From ZC4RG35 sp036375695 (GTDB lineage Bacteria; Actinomycetota; Acidimicrobiia; Spongiisociales; ZC4RG35): a stretch of DNA of 64,000 nt. The notes below the pieces were generated by a model that was not told the DNA's origin, searched no databases, and saw only the letters and a list, made by a program, of their open reading frames with translations. Position numbers and translations under genes: made by a program. The DNA is taken from the NCBI GenBank assembly GCA_036375695.1, contig DASVBU010000025.1, forward strand, positions 1 through 64,000, in the 5' to 3' direction. Of this stretch, positions 47,252 through 55,602 are shown one piece after another. Position 1 is the first letter of the stretch; each line of letters opens with the position of its first letter.

Positions 47252-47925
47252 CCGCCGTCGATGGGCAGGTTGACACCGTTCACCGACGCATTCTCCAGCA
47301 GGAAGACGGTGGCATCCACGACGTCGGCCATCGTGGTCAGCTTGCCGGTGGGCGTGCGGGCGACGACGTGGCTCAGGTCCTTGTCCTTCCAGAACGGGCT
47401 GTCGCCGACGATCCCGGGGTGGATGGCGTTGACCCGCACGGGGGCCAGCTCGAGCGCAAGGGTGACGATCATCGACGTGACCGCACCGTTCACCGTGGTG
47501 ACCGTGGTGGAGCCCGGGTACGGGCGGTCCTTGGCTCGCCCACCGAAGAGCACGATCGAGGCATCCTCGGTGAGCCGGTCGGACAGGGCGTGGATCACCT
47601 CCGTGTAGCTGACCAGCTTCATCGTGGCCAGCTTGATCGCGCGCTCGTACGAATACTCCCGGACACTGTTGCTGTCACGGGCAATCGCCGCCAGGACCAG
47701 GCGCGACACCGGACCGACATCGGCGAGGGCGGGTGCGATCAGCGAAGGGTCGGCGAGGTCGAAGCCGATCCCGGTGGCGCCGTCGCCGAGCTCGGCGGCG
47801 ATCTTCCGGCACCGCTCGTCCTCACTCCCGGTGACCACCACCTCTGCGCCCTGGCCCAGGTAGTGCTTGGCGATCTCGAGCCCGATACCGGATGTGCCCC
47901 CCACGACGACGACCGCTCCATTCAC
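47236..47925 (-). CDS. SDR-family protein lacking the YxxxK catalytic pair
   Basis: The 229-residue protein has the Rossmann motif GGTSGIGLEIA and the C-terminal LPIDGGWML typical of short-chain dehydrogenases. Where YxxxK is expected the sequence reads VTTVNGAVTS, so both Tyr and Lys are missing. AAGGAGG lies 9 nt before GTG 47925. It may bind a nucleotide or act by another chemistry. Divergent from the flavoprotein at 48007 across 81 nt. Confidence 0.8.
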   Translation of the reverse strand: MNGAVVVVGGTSGIGLEIAKHYLGQGAEVVVTGSEDERCRKIAAELGDGATGIGFDLADPSLIAPALADVGPVSRLVLAAIARDSNSVREYSYERAIKLATMKLVSYTEVIHALSDRLTEDASIVLFGGRAKDRPYPGSTTVTTVNGAVTSMIVTLALELAPVRVNAIHPGIVGDSPFWKDKDLSHVVARTPTGKLTTMADVVDATVFLLENASVNGVNLPIDGGWMLM

Positions 47926-48006
47926 AGTTCCGACCCTCCTTGATGCGCTCGGTCGAGGATATACCCTCGGAGCCGACGCGTGCAGTCCTACTGAGCAGGT
48001 GAGAGG

Positions 48007-49203
48007 TTGAAGGGCGACCTGGCGGTCATCGGGGGCGGTCTCATCGGGTTGGCCACCGCCCGCGCCTATCTCGAGGAGCGGCCCGGTGCCTCGGTGACCG
48101 TGTTCGAGAAGGAGGCGCGCCTGGCCGGCCATCAGAGCGGTCACTCCAGCGGTGTCATCCACTCCGGTCTCTACTACCGGCCCGGATCGCTCAAGGCGAG
48201 GCTGGCGGTGGCGGGAGCGGAGGAGATGTACCGGTTCGTCGAGGCAGAGGGCATCGGGTTCGCCCGGTCGGGGAAGCTGGTGATCGCAGTATCACCAAGG
48301 GAGCTGCCGGCGCTCGACGAACTGGAGCGACGGGGCCACGCCAACGGACTCGCGGGTCTGCGACGCATCGGGTCCGAGGAGATAACCGAGATCGAACCGG
48401 CCGCCACCGGGTTGGCGGCCCTGCACGTGCCTGCTGCAGGGGTGACCGATTTCGTCGCCGTTGCCGAGCGTCTCGCAGCCAGGCTCGCCGAGCAGGGTGT
48501 CGTGATCCGAACGGGCACCGGTGTCACGGGCATCTCCGAACGAGGGGATCACGTCGAGGTCGTTGCCGGAGGAGAGACGCATCGCTTCGAGAATCTCGTC
48601 AACTGCGCCGGTCTCCAATCCGACCGGGTGGCGGCGATGGCCGGCGTGGACGCCGGAATCCGGATCGTCCCGTTCCGGGGCGAGTACTTCAACCTCGTCG
48701 GCCCGCTCTCCGAGCGAGTGAGGGCCTCGATCTACCCCGTGCCCGACCCCAGGTATCCGTTCCTCGGCGTCCACTTCACCAGAGGCGTGGATGGATCTGT
48801 CCACGTCGGGCCCAATGCCGTCCTCGCGTTGGGCAGGGAGCAGTACCGGGGGGAGCGGCCCAACCTGGCGGACATCGCCGAGCTGATCCGGTTCGGTGGT
48901 TTCTGGAGACTGGCCGCGCAGAACATCCCGGCGGGCGCAAGGGAGATGGTCTCGAGATGGCGTCGGCTCTATGCCCGGCAGGCACGACGGCTCGTCCCGG
49001 GAGTGACCGCCACGGATCTCGGCCCCGGTGGGGCCGGGATCAGGGCCCAGGCAGTCGATCGGCGGGGCAAGCTCGTCGACGACTTCGTCATCGAGCGCTC
49101 GGACCGGGCAGTCCACGTCCTCAACGCCCCCTCACCAGGCGCCACGGCATCCCTGGCCATCGGTCGGCACATCGCGAAAGTGATCGCTCTGGGTGCACGC
49201 TGA
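48007..49203 (+). CDS. lhgO: FAD-dependent oxidoreductase, L-2-hydroxyglutarate oxidase-like
   Basis: The 398-residue flavoprotein begins with DLAVIGGGLIGLATARAYLE (FAD dinucleotide fold) and has HSSGVIHSGLYYRPGSLKARL, the pattern of L-2-hydroxyglutarate oxidases within the DAO superfamily. It would oxidise a 2-hydroxyacid or related amine substrate. The TTG 48007 start is weak. It ends 31 nt before the hydroxyacid dehydrogenase gene and may lead the large operon. Confidence 0.82.
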   Translation: MKGDLAVIGGGLIGLATARAYLEERPGASVTVFEKEARLAGHQSGHSSGVIHSGLYYRPGSLKARLAVAGAEEMYRFVEAEGIGFARSGKLVIAVSPRELPALDELERRGHANGLAGLRRIGSEEITEIEPAATGLAALHVPAAGVTDFVAVAERLAARLAEQGVVIRTGTGVTGISERGDHVEVVAGGETHRFENLVNCAGLQSDRVAAMAGVDAGIRIVPFRGEYFNLVGPLSERVRASIYPVPDPRYPFLGVHFTRGVDGSVHVGPNAVLALGREQYRGERPNLADIAELIRFGGFWRLAAQNIPAGAREMVSRWRRLYARQARRLVPGVTATDLGPGGAGIRAQAVDRRGKLVDDFVIERSDRAVHVLNAPSPGATASLAIGRHIAKVIALGAR

Positions 49204-49234
49204 GGCCCTACCTGTGTAGTGTCACTGTTCACCG

Positions 49235-50122
49235 ATGAACAGCCAGCGCGCAGTGGCGGTGTTGGGGACCGGTCGCATGGGAGCCGCGATGGCCTCCACC
49301 ATCATGCGATCCGGCCTGCCCGTCACGGTGTGGAACCGGAGCCGCGACAAGGCCGACGAACTGGCCGGGCGCATCGGCTGCACGGTCGCAGAAAGCGCCG
49401 CGTCCGCGGCGGCGGGCGCGGCCTACGTGATCACGAGCCTGGCCGACGACGCCGCGGTAAAGGCGGTCTATCTCGGCGATGACGGTGTCGCCTCGGGCGT
49501 CGGCCCGGGGCAGGTCGTGATCGACACCTCGACCATCGACCCGGCCACCGTCCACGAGATCGGGGCCGCCATCGACGCCGCAGGTGCCACGTTCCTCGAC
49601 TGCCCTGTGTCGGGGAGTGTCTCGGTGGTCGAGGCCGGGAACCTCACGATCATGGCCGGGGGCGAGGCCGCCGAGGTGGAAGCAGCCCGACCCGCCCTCG
49701 ACCCGATTGCGGCCCGGATCATCCACACCGGCCCCAGGGGAACCGGCGCGGCGATGAAACTGGCCATCAATTCACTGGTGCACGCCCTCAATGTGGCCCT
49801 GTCCGAGGCGCTGGTCCTGGCCGAGCGCGCCGGCATCGACCGGAAGATCGCCTATGAGGTCTTCGCCAGCGGGGCCAGCGGGGCCCCGTTCGTCCAGTAC
49901 AAGCGGCAGGCGTTCGAGGACCCGGAGAACGCGGCCGTGGCATTCAGCCTCGACCTGGTGCAGAAGGACATGGAGCTGATCACGGGGCTGGGCCAACGTA
50001 CGGGCACTCCGATGGCCGCTGCGGACACGGTGCTCCGCCTGGTCCGTGAGGCCAACGAGGCTGGTTTCGCCGACCGCGACATGAGCGCGGTCGCCGAGTT
50101 CCTGAGAGGGAGGGCTGGCTGA
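49235..50122 (+). CDS. 3-hydroxyisobutyrate / tartronate-semialdehyde-type dehydrogenase
   Basis: The 295-residue beta-hydroxyacid dehydrogenase has the cofactor motif VLGTGRMGAAMA with an Arg after it (WNRS, favouring NADP), the substrate motif DCPVSGSVSVVEAGNLTIM and the catalytic Lys in GAAMKLAINSL. It reversibly oxidises a 3-hydroxyacid. Specificity cannot be told apart among 3-hydroxyisobutyrate, tartronate semialdehyde and glyoxylate types. The stop shares one base with the next gene start. Confidence 0.9.
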   Translation: MNSQRAVAVLGTGRMGAAMASTIMRSGLPVTVWNRSRDKADELAGRIGCTVAESAASAAAGAAYVITSLADDAAVKAVYLGDDGVASGVGPGQVVIDTSTIDPATVHEIGAAIDAAGATFLDCPVSGSVSVVEAGNLTIMAGGEAAEVEAARPALDPIAARIIHTGPRGTGAAMKLAINSLVHALNVALSEALVLAERAGIDRKIAYEVFASGASGAPFVQYKRQAFEDPENAAVAFSLDLVQKDMELITGLGQRTGTPMAAADTVLRLVREANEAGFADRDMSAVAEFLRGRAG

Positions 50123-51048
50123 TGTCCCATCACATCGTGAGGAAGGCCGAGGACATGGTCTTCACCACACCCTCGTGGTTCGCCGGGTACAGCGAGGGAT
50201 ACACCGCCGACTACTCGATCTCCGAGACCGCCGGATCGGTGCACACCGGCTTCCGCGTCTCCAGGCTGGAGCCCGGCGGCTGGGTCGGCTCCCATCTCCA
50301 CTCCTTCGAGGAGAGCTTCTTCGTCATCGACGGCGACATCGTGGTCGACACTCCAGACGGCAGCGTCGCCGCCACCACGGGTGATTACGGCCTGTTGCCC
50401 ACTGCGACTCCTCACGCCATTCGCAACGTATCGGACCGGACCGTCACCTTCGCCGAGGTGATGGTCCCGGTCCCTCGGGAGCGTTTCGACTTCGACACCT
50501 ATCGGGTCGGCCCGGTGCCCCAGGGCGAGCCGATCTCGATCGATCCGAGGGACCCGCGGAATCGCAACTACGGCCACATCGCGCCGGAGAACATGGCCGC
50601 GGAGAACCAGACCCAGGACAAACTGGCCCAGAGCGCCTCGATGCGCACCGCCCTCCTGGTCTACAGCGGGATCACCGTGAAGATGATGATCGATTCCGAC
50701 CTCGGGTCGAACCAGCACACCATGTTCATGGTCCAGTACGTCCCGGGCGGGTTCGCCGGGCCGCACGATCATCCCCTCGAGGAGGCATACCTGTTCCTGG
50801 AGGGCGAGGCGCTGGGGGTCTTCGACGGCGAGGAGTACCACCTCAAGGCGGGTGACCTCGCGTGGGCGGGCGTCGGCTGTGTTCACGAGTTCCGGAACCT
50901 GTCGCCTGACGGCGTGGTCCGGTGGCTGGAGACGGCGGCTCCGCAGCCGCCCGGCCGTCACTCGTACCGCTTCCGCCGGGATTGGACCTATCTGGAGAAT
51001 GCCCTGGTCCGGGAACTCGGGCCGGGCGGAAAGGACAACGATGAGTGA
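50122..51048 (+). CDS. bicupin protein
   Basis: The 308-residue protein consists of two cupin barrels. The first has GSHLHSFEESFFVIDGD with two His and Glu as likely metal ligands and a PTATPHAI second motif. The second has GPHDHPLEEAYLFLEGE and GCVHEF. Bicupins of this size include ureidoglycine aminohydrolase, among others. Metal binding looks intact in both halves. It overlaps the M24 gene by 8 nt and must act in the same pathway as the operon, by inference. Confidence 0.85.
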   Translation: MSHHIVRKAEDMVFTTPSWFAGYSEGYTADYSISETAGSVHTGFRVSRLEPGGWVGSHLHSFEESFFVIDGDIVVDTPDGSVAATTGDYGLLPTATPHAIRNVSDRTVTFAEVMVPVPRERFDFDTYRVGPVPQGEPISIDPRDPRNRNYGHIAPENMAAENQTQDKLAQSASMRTALLVYSGITVKMMIDSDLGSNQHTMFMVQYVPGGFAGPHDHPLEEAYLFLEGEALGVFDGEEYHLKAGDLAWAGVGCVHEFRNLSPDGVVRWLETAAPQPPGRHSYRFRRDWTYLENALVRELGPGGKDNDE

Positions 51049-52294
51049 GTTCCCTGTTGCCACCAGCCCCGCCCCGGGCGTGATGGGGGTGGACTGGGAG
51101 ATCCGGGTCGACTTCGAGAGGCTCCGGCAGTACCGGATCGACCGCGTCCGCCAGATGCTCGAGGAGTTCGACCTGGGTGCCGTCCTCCTCTTCGAGACCT
51201 CCAACATCCGCTATGCCACCTCGACCCAGATCGGCTACTGGGCGTTCAACAAGGGCGAGCGCTACGCCCTGATCACCCGGAACGGTCGGCCCCGGATCTG
51301 GGATTTCGGATCGGCGGCCAAGGCCCACCGGCTCCAATTGCCTCATCTGTACGACACCGAGAACTCGGTGGGCGGCAACACCGGCCTCCAGGGCGCCATC
51401 GGCCCGGAAGCCGGGCTGCACAAGCGCGCCGCCCAGGAGCTGAAGTCCGTCCTGGCCGCCGAGGGACTCGAGAACGAGCGGCTCGGCGTGGACATGGCCG
51501 AGACCGCCGTGATCCTCGCCCTGCAGGCGGAGGGCCTCGACGTGGTCGACGGCCAGCAGGCGATGATGCGGGCCCGGGAGATCAAGAGCCCAGACGAGAT
51601 CGTCCTGCTCACCCAGGCCTGCGCCATGGTCGACGGCGTCTATCACGGCATCTTCGAGATGCTCAAGCCGGGGATCCGTGAGTCGGACGTCGTCGGCTTT
51701 GCCCACGCCAAGCTCTTCGAGATGGGCTCGGAGTTCGTGGAGGCGATCAACTCGATCGCCGGTGAACGGTGCTCGCCGCATCCGCACGTGTTCAGCGACC
51801 GCCTGATCCGCCCCGGCGACCAGGCCTACTTCGACATCATCCACACCTTCAACGGCTACAAGACCTGCTACTACCGCACCTTCGTGGTCGGCCGGGCGAC
51901 ACAAGCCCAGCGGGATGCCTTCGCCAAGGCCAGGGAATGGATGGATGCCGCCATCGACCTGGTAAGGCCGGGCACCACCACCGACCAGATCGCCAAGGTG
52001 TGGCCGCGTGCCGAGGAGTTCGGTTTCGCCGACGAGATGGACGCCTTCGGCCTCCAGTTCGGTCACGGTGTGGGTGTGGGTCTCCACGAGCGACCGATCA
52101 TCAGCCGTCTCAACTCCCTCGACAGCCCCATCGAGATCCAGGAGGGGATGGTGTTCGCCCTGGAGACCTACGCCCCGGCCGCCGACGGTCGGTCGGCCGC
52201 CCGGATCGAGGAGGAGGTGGTCGTCACCGCCGACGGCTGCAAGGTCATCACCCTGTTCCCGTGCGAGGAGTTGATGGTCGCCAATGCCTACTGA
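51041..52294 (+). CDS. M24 (pita-bread) family protein with altered metal site
   Basis: A 417-residue creatinase-N plus M24 protein. The pita-bread ligands map as Asp265 (GDQAYFD), then Cys276 where the second Asp should be (NGYKTCYYRT; canonical sDiTRT), His342 (FGHGVG), Glu375 (FALET) and Glu390 (ARIEE). So one of five metal ligands is replaced. The N-terminal part resembles DddP/creatinase-type members (SNIRYAT, PRIWDFG) more than methionine aminopeptidases. A C-N or C-S cleaving or metal-independent reaction is possible. Overlaps both neighbours. Confidence 0.82.
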   Translation: MSEFPVATSPAPGVMGVDWEIRVDFERLRQYRIDRVRQMLEEFDLGAVLLFETSNIRYATSTQIGYWAFNKGERYALITRNGRPRIWDFGSAAKAHRLQLPHLYDTENSVGGNTGLQGAIGPEAGLHKRAAQELKSVLAAEGLENERLGVDMAETAVILALQAEGLDVVDGQQAMMRAREIKSPDEIVLLTQACAMVDGVYHGIFEMLKPGIRESDVVGFAHAKLFEMGSEFVEAINSIAGERCSPHPHVFSDRLIRPGDQAYFDIIHTFNGYKTCYYRTFVVGRATQAQRDAFAKAREWMDAAIDLVRPGTTTDQIAKVWPRAEEFGFADEMDAFGLQFGHGVGVGLHERPIISRLNSLDSPIEIQEGMVFALETYAPAADGRSAARIEEEVVVTADGCKVITLFPCEELMVANAY

Positions 52295-53354
52295 TATCGC
52301 CGATCCCCGCTACGACTACGCCCTACGCCCGCCGCGTCTGCCCGAGCCGGTCGACGAGTCGATGGCGTCACAGCCGATCGACACGGACACCCGACTCGGG
52401 ATGTACCGCAACCTCCATCTGCTGAGACAGTGGGGGAAGCGGGCCCACGATCTGTTCCTGCAGAACCTGGTCAAGGGGACGACGCATCTGTCGCTGGGCC
52501 AGGAGGCGGTGGCGACGGGTTTCGGCGCGGCGATGAGGCCGGACGACTACACCTTCGCCACCTATCGCGGACACGCCCACTCGCTTGCCCGCGGGATGGA
52601 TCCCGGCGAGGCGCTGGCCGAGTTGCTCGGCCGGTCCAACGGGGTGCTGGGGGGCAAGGGCGGCTCCATGCACCTCACCGACGTGTCCAAGGGGATGATG
52701 GGCTCATACGCCATCATCGGCGCCCATCTCTGCATCGCCAACGGCGCGGCGTGGGCCGCCCAGATGCGCGGGTCGGACCAGGTGGCGGTGTGCTTCTTCG
52801 GCGACGGGACCACCAACATCGGCGCCTTCCACGAGGCCCTCAACATGGCGAAGATCTGGAACCTGCCGGTCGTCTTCGTCTGCGAGAACAACCTCTACAT
52901 GGAGTACACGCCGATCGACCTGGTGACGGCGGTGCCCCGACCGGCGGCCGACCGCGCACCGGCGTACGGTCTCGAGCCCGTGGTGGTGGATGGCAACGAC
53001 CCGGATGCCGTCTACGTGACCGCCAGGGACGCGATCCAGAAGGCCCGCGCCGGCGGTGGCCCGTCGCTCATCGAGGCCCAGACCTACCGCCACGGAGGGC
53101 ACTCCCGGGCCGATCCCGGCAAGTACCGGCCACCGGACGAGGTCGAGGCGTGGAAGGCCCGGGACCCCATCCCGATGTACCACGACCGTCTGCTGTCGCT
53201 CGGTACGCCCGAGGCCACGCTCACCGGAATCGAGCGCGAGGTCGCCGCCGTCATCGACGCCGCCACCGAGTTCGCCAAGAACGGTCCGGATCCGGGTGAG
53301 GGCGAACTGCTGGTCAACGTCTGGGCCGACGGAGGAGCGGAATGGCGCAACTGA
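52284..53354 (+). CDS. thiamine-diphosphate-dependent dehydrogenase E1, alpha subunit
   Basis: The 356-residue protein matches E1 alpha of pyruvate/acetoin/branched-chain dehydrogenases. It has the thiamine motif GDGTTNIGAFHEALNMAKIWNLPVVFVCENN, GGKGGSMHL in the active site, and the TYRHGGHSRADP phosphorylation-loop region. It would decarboxylate a 2-oxoacid or similar ketone. No E2 or E3 gene occurs in the window. Overlaps M24 by 11 nt and E1 beta by 13 nt. Confidence 0.9.
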   Translation: MPTDIADPRYDYALRPPRLPEPVDESMASQPIDTDTRLGMYRNLHLLRQWGKRAHDLFLQNLVKGTTHLSLGQEAVATGFGAAMRPDDYTFATYRGHAHSLARGMDPGEALAELLGRSNGVLGGKGGSMHLTDVSKGMMGSYAIIGAHLCIANGAAWAAQMRGSDQVAVCFFGDGTTNIGAFHEALNMAKIWNLPVVFVCENNLYMEYTPIDLVTAVPRPAADRAPAYGLEPVVVDGNDPDAVYVTARDAIQKARAGGGPSLIEAQTYRHGGHSRADPGKYRPPDEVEAWKARDPIPMYHDRLLSLGTPEATLTGIEREVAAVIDAATEFAKNGPDPGEGELLVNVWADGGAEWRN

Positions 53355-54325
53355 GCTACCGCGAGGCGGTCGCCTACGGCATCGCCCAGGAGATGCGCCG
53401 CGACCCGCGGCTGGTGATGCTCGGTGAGGACATCGCGGCCGCCGGCGGTGTCTTCAAGACCACCGTCGGGCTGCTCGACGAGTTCGGGCCCGAGCGGGTG
53501 AAGGACACGCCGATCTCCGAGCAGGCGATCATCGGCGCCGCCATGGGGGCTGCGATGACCGGCATTCCGGTGATCGCCGAGCTGATGTTCTCGGACTTCC
53601 TGGCGGTCACCTGGGACATGATCGCCAACCAGGTGGCCAAGACCCGCTACATGACCGACGGACAGGTCACCATCCCCCTGGTCATCCGCACGGCCAACGG
53701 CGGAGGCGTCCGCTTCGGCGCGCAGCACTCCCAGTCGGTGGAGAACTGGTGCATGATGATCCCGGGCCTCAAGGTGGTTGCCCCGGCGACTCCCACCGAC
53801 GTGGTCGGGCTGATGGCTGCAGCCGTCCGCGACCCCGACCCGGTCGTCTTCTTCGAGCACAAGGCACTCATGGCGATGTCCGAGGAGATCCCTGACGGCG
53901 AGATCGTCGACGAACTGGGCAAGGCGAAGGTCGTTCGCGAGGGCACGGACGTGACCATCGCCGCCCTGGCCGCCATGGTCCCCAGGGCCCTGGAGGCAGC
54001 GCATCGACTGGCGGAGGCCGGGATCTCAGCAGAAGTCATCGATGTCCGTAGCCTCGTCCCATTGGACACCCGGACGATCCTCCGCTCGGTCGCCAAGACC
54101 GGGCGTTTCTACACGGTCGAGGAGAACCCGAGGGTCCTGGGCTGGGGCGCCGAGGTGGTGTCTATCGTCTCCGATGAGGCGTTCTGGGATCTCGACGGGC
54201 CCTGCGTCCGGATCACGACGCCTCACATCCCCCTCCCGGCGGCATCGTCACTCGAGGACCTGGCCATCCCTTCGGTGGACCGCATCTACGAGACGGTCGT
54301 GAAGACGGCCGGAGGACCTGCTTGA
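53342..54325 (+). CDS. thiamine-diphosphate-dependent dehydrogenase E1, beta subunit
   Basis: The 327-residue partner of the preceding gene has LGEDIAAAGGVFKTT and DTPISEQAIIGAAMG near the N-terminus and the transketolase C-terminal domain with RSLVPLDTRTILRSVAKTGR. Together they make the alpha2-beta2 E1. It is closest in style to acetoin-dehydrogenase-type subunits. Without E2 the acyl acceptor is unclear. Start ATG 53342; the stop overlaps the amidohydrolase start (TTGA). Confidence 0.9.
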   Translation: MAQLSYREAVAYGIAQEMRRDPRLVMLGEDIAAAGGVFKTTVGLLDEFGPERVKDTPISEQAIIGAAMGAAMTGIPVIAELMFSDFLAVTWDMIANQVAKTRYMTDGQVTIPLVIRTANGGGVRFGAQHSQSVENWCMMIPGLKVVAPATPTDVVGLMAAAVRDPDPVVFFEHKALMAMSEEIPDGEIVDELGKAKVVREGTDVTIAALAAMVPRALEAAHRLAEAGISAEVIDVRSLVPLDTRTILRSVAKTGRFYTVEENPRVLGWGAEVVSIVSDEAFWDLDGPCVRITTPHIPLPAASSLEDLAIPSVDRIYETVVKTAGGPA

Positions 54326-55602
54326 GCAAGCTGCTCCTGCGCGAAGGTTGCGTTCTCACGTTGGGGGCCCGGACGGCCAATCACGCCCGTGCCGACGTCC
54401 TCATCGAGGACGGGAAGATCGCCGAGATCGGCGCCGGTGTCCGGGCACGTGACGCCGAGATCATCGACGCCACGGACACGATCGTCATGCCGGGGTTCGT
54501 CGACTGTCACCGGCAGATGGCGCACACACTGTTCCGCGGAACCGGCCACCTGGGTGACCCCCCGGCTGCCGGGCATTTCGAAGACGACGACATCCATGCG
54601 GCCACCCTGCTCGGGCTGCTGTCGGCGGCAGAAGCGGGAGCGACCACCGTCGTGGACTGGTGCGAGGCTGCCGATGAAGCCAGGCTCGACGCGGTCCTGC
54701 GGGCCCATGCCGAGGCGGCGATCCGGTCGGTGGTGGTGGTGGCACGTCCGCCCGGCACCGATGTCGGGGTCTGGAAACGGCTGCTGGCTTCGGACACACC
54801 CGAGAACGTCACCCTCGCCGCCGGCTCCGAGGAACCGGGCTCGGTTCCCGACCACGAGGTCCAGGAGCAGTGGGCGATGGCGCGAGACGCGGGCCTTCGG
54901 ATCCACGCTCGAGCCGGTCTCTCGGAGGCGGGCCGGGGCGCCATCCGACGTCTCGCCGACGCCGGAGCGATGGGCCGCGACGTGACCCTGGTCCATTGCA
55001 CCCGACTGTCCGACGCCGACTTCGACGCCATAGCGTCGAGCGGAGCGTCGGTGGTCCTCGCCCCCTCCGATGAGATGGCAACCGGAGCGGGGATGCCGCC
55101 CGTACAGGATCTCATGGATCGTCAGATCAAGCCGGGTCTCGGGGTGGGGAAGGAGACCCTGGCACCGGGAGACATCTTCGCCCAGATGAGGGGAGTCATC
55201 TCGATCCAGCACGCCCGCTACTTCGATCTCAAGCTCGCGGGCAAGGCCGGTCTGCCCAACCTCCTCAACACACGTGAGACGATCAAGTTCGGGACCTCGT
55301 ACGGGGCGGCGGCCGTCGGTCTCGGCGACGTCACCGGTTCCCTCGAGGTCGGGAAGCAGGCCGACCTCGTCGTGCTGCGGACCGACCGACCCAACATCTG
55401 GCCCATCAACGATCCGATCGGGGCCGTGGTGTGGGGCATGGACACCTCGAATCTCGATTGGGTGATCGTGGCCGGCCGGCCCGTGGTGCGTGACGGCCGT
55501 CTCGTGGGCGACACCTCCGAGGTGCGCCGTCTCGCCGAGGAGGCACGACAGCGGGTGGCCACCCGGGCCGGCCTCCTCGAGGTGGCCGGGGGCCCGGCGT
55601 GA
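54322..55602 (+). CDS. amidohydrolase-superfamily protein with degenerate metal site
   Basis: The 426-residue protein aligns over its length with the amidohydrolase half of the fusion at 59660. Shared stretches are the MPGFVD strand and PINDP...GMDTSN near the C-terminus. Compared with intact relatives, HxH reads HRQ (63-65), the third His is Arg197, and the catalytic Asp is Gly276; only His63 and His225 remain. It is therefore probably not a metal-dependent hydrolase. It is preserved as a clean, coupled reading frame, which suggests a binding or regulatory role. Confidence 0.85.
   Translation: MSKLLLREGCVLTLGARTANHARADVLIEDGKIAEIGAGVRARDAEIIDATDTIVMPGFVDCHRQMAHTLFRGTGHLGDPPAAGHFEDDDIHAATLLGLLSAAEAGATTVVDWCEAADEARLDAVLRAHAEAAIRSVVVVARPPGTDVGVWKRLLASDTPENVTLAAGSEEPGSVPDHEVQEQWAMARDAGLRIHARAGLSEAGRGAIRRLADAGAMGRDVTLVHCTRLSDADFDAIASSGASVVLAPSDEMATGAGMPPVQDLMDRQIKPGLGVGKETLAPGDIFAQMRGVISIQHARYFDLKLAGKAGLPNLLNTRETIKFGTSYGAAAVGLGDVTGSLEVGKQADLVVLRTDRPNIWPINDPIGAVVWGMDTSNLDWVIVAGRPVVRDGRLVGDTSEVRRLAEEARQRVATRAGLLEVAGGPA

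Noticed and set aside
51041..52294. DMSP lyase DddP identity for the M24 protein
   Set aside because: The N-terminal part is DddP-like, but the metal site is not: the DddP Asp pair and following Asp are not conserved here (Ile and Cys instead). Kept only as a family resemblance.
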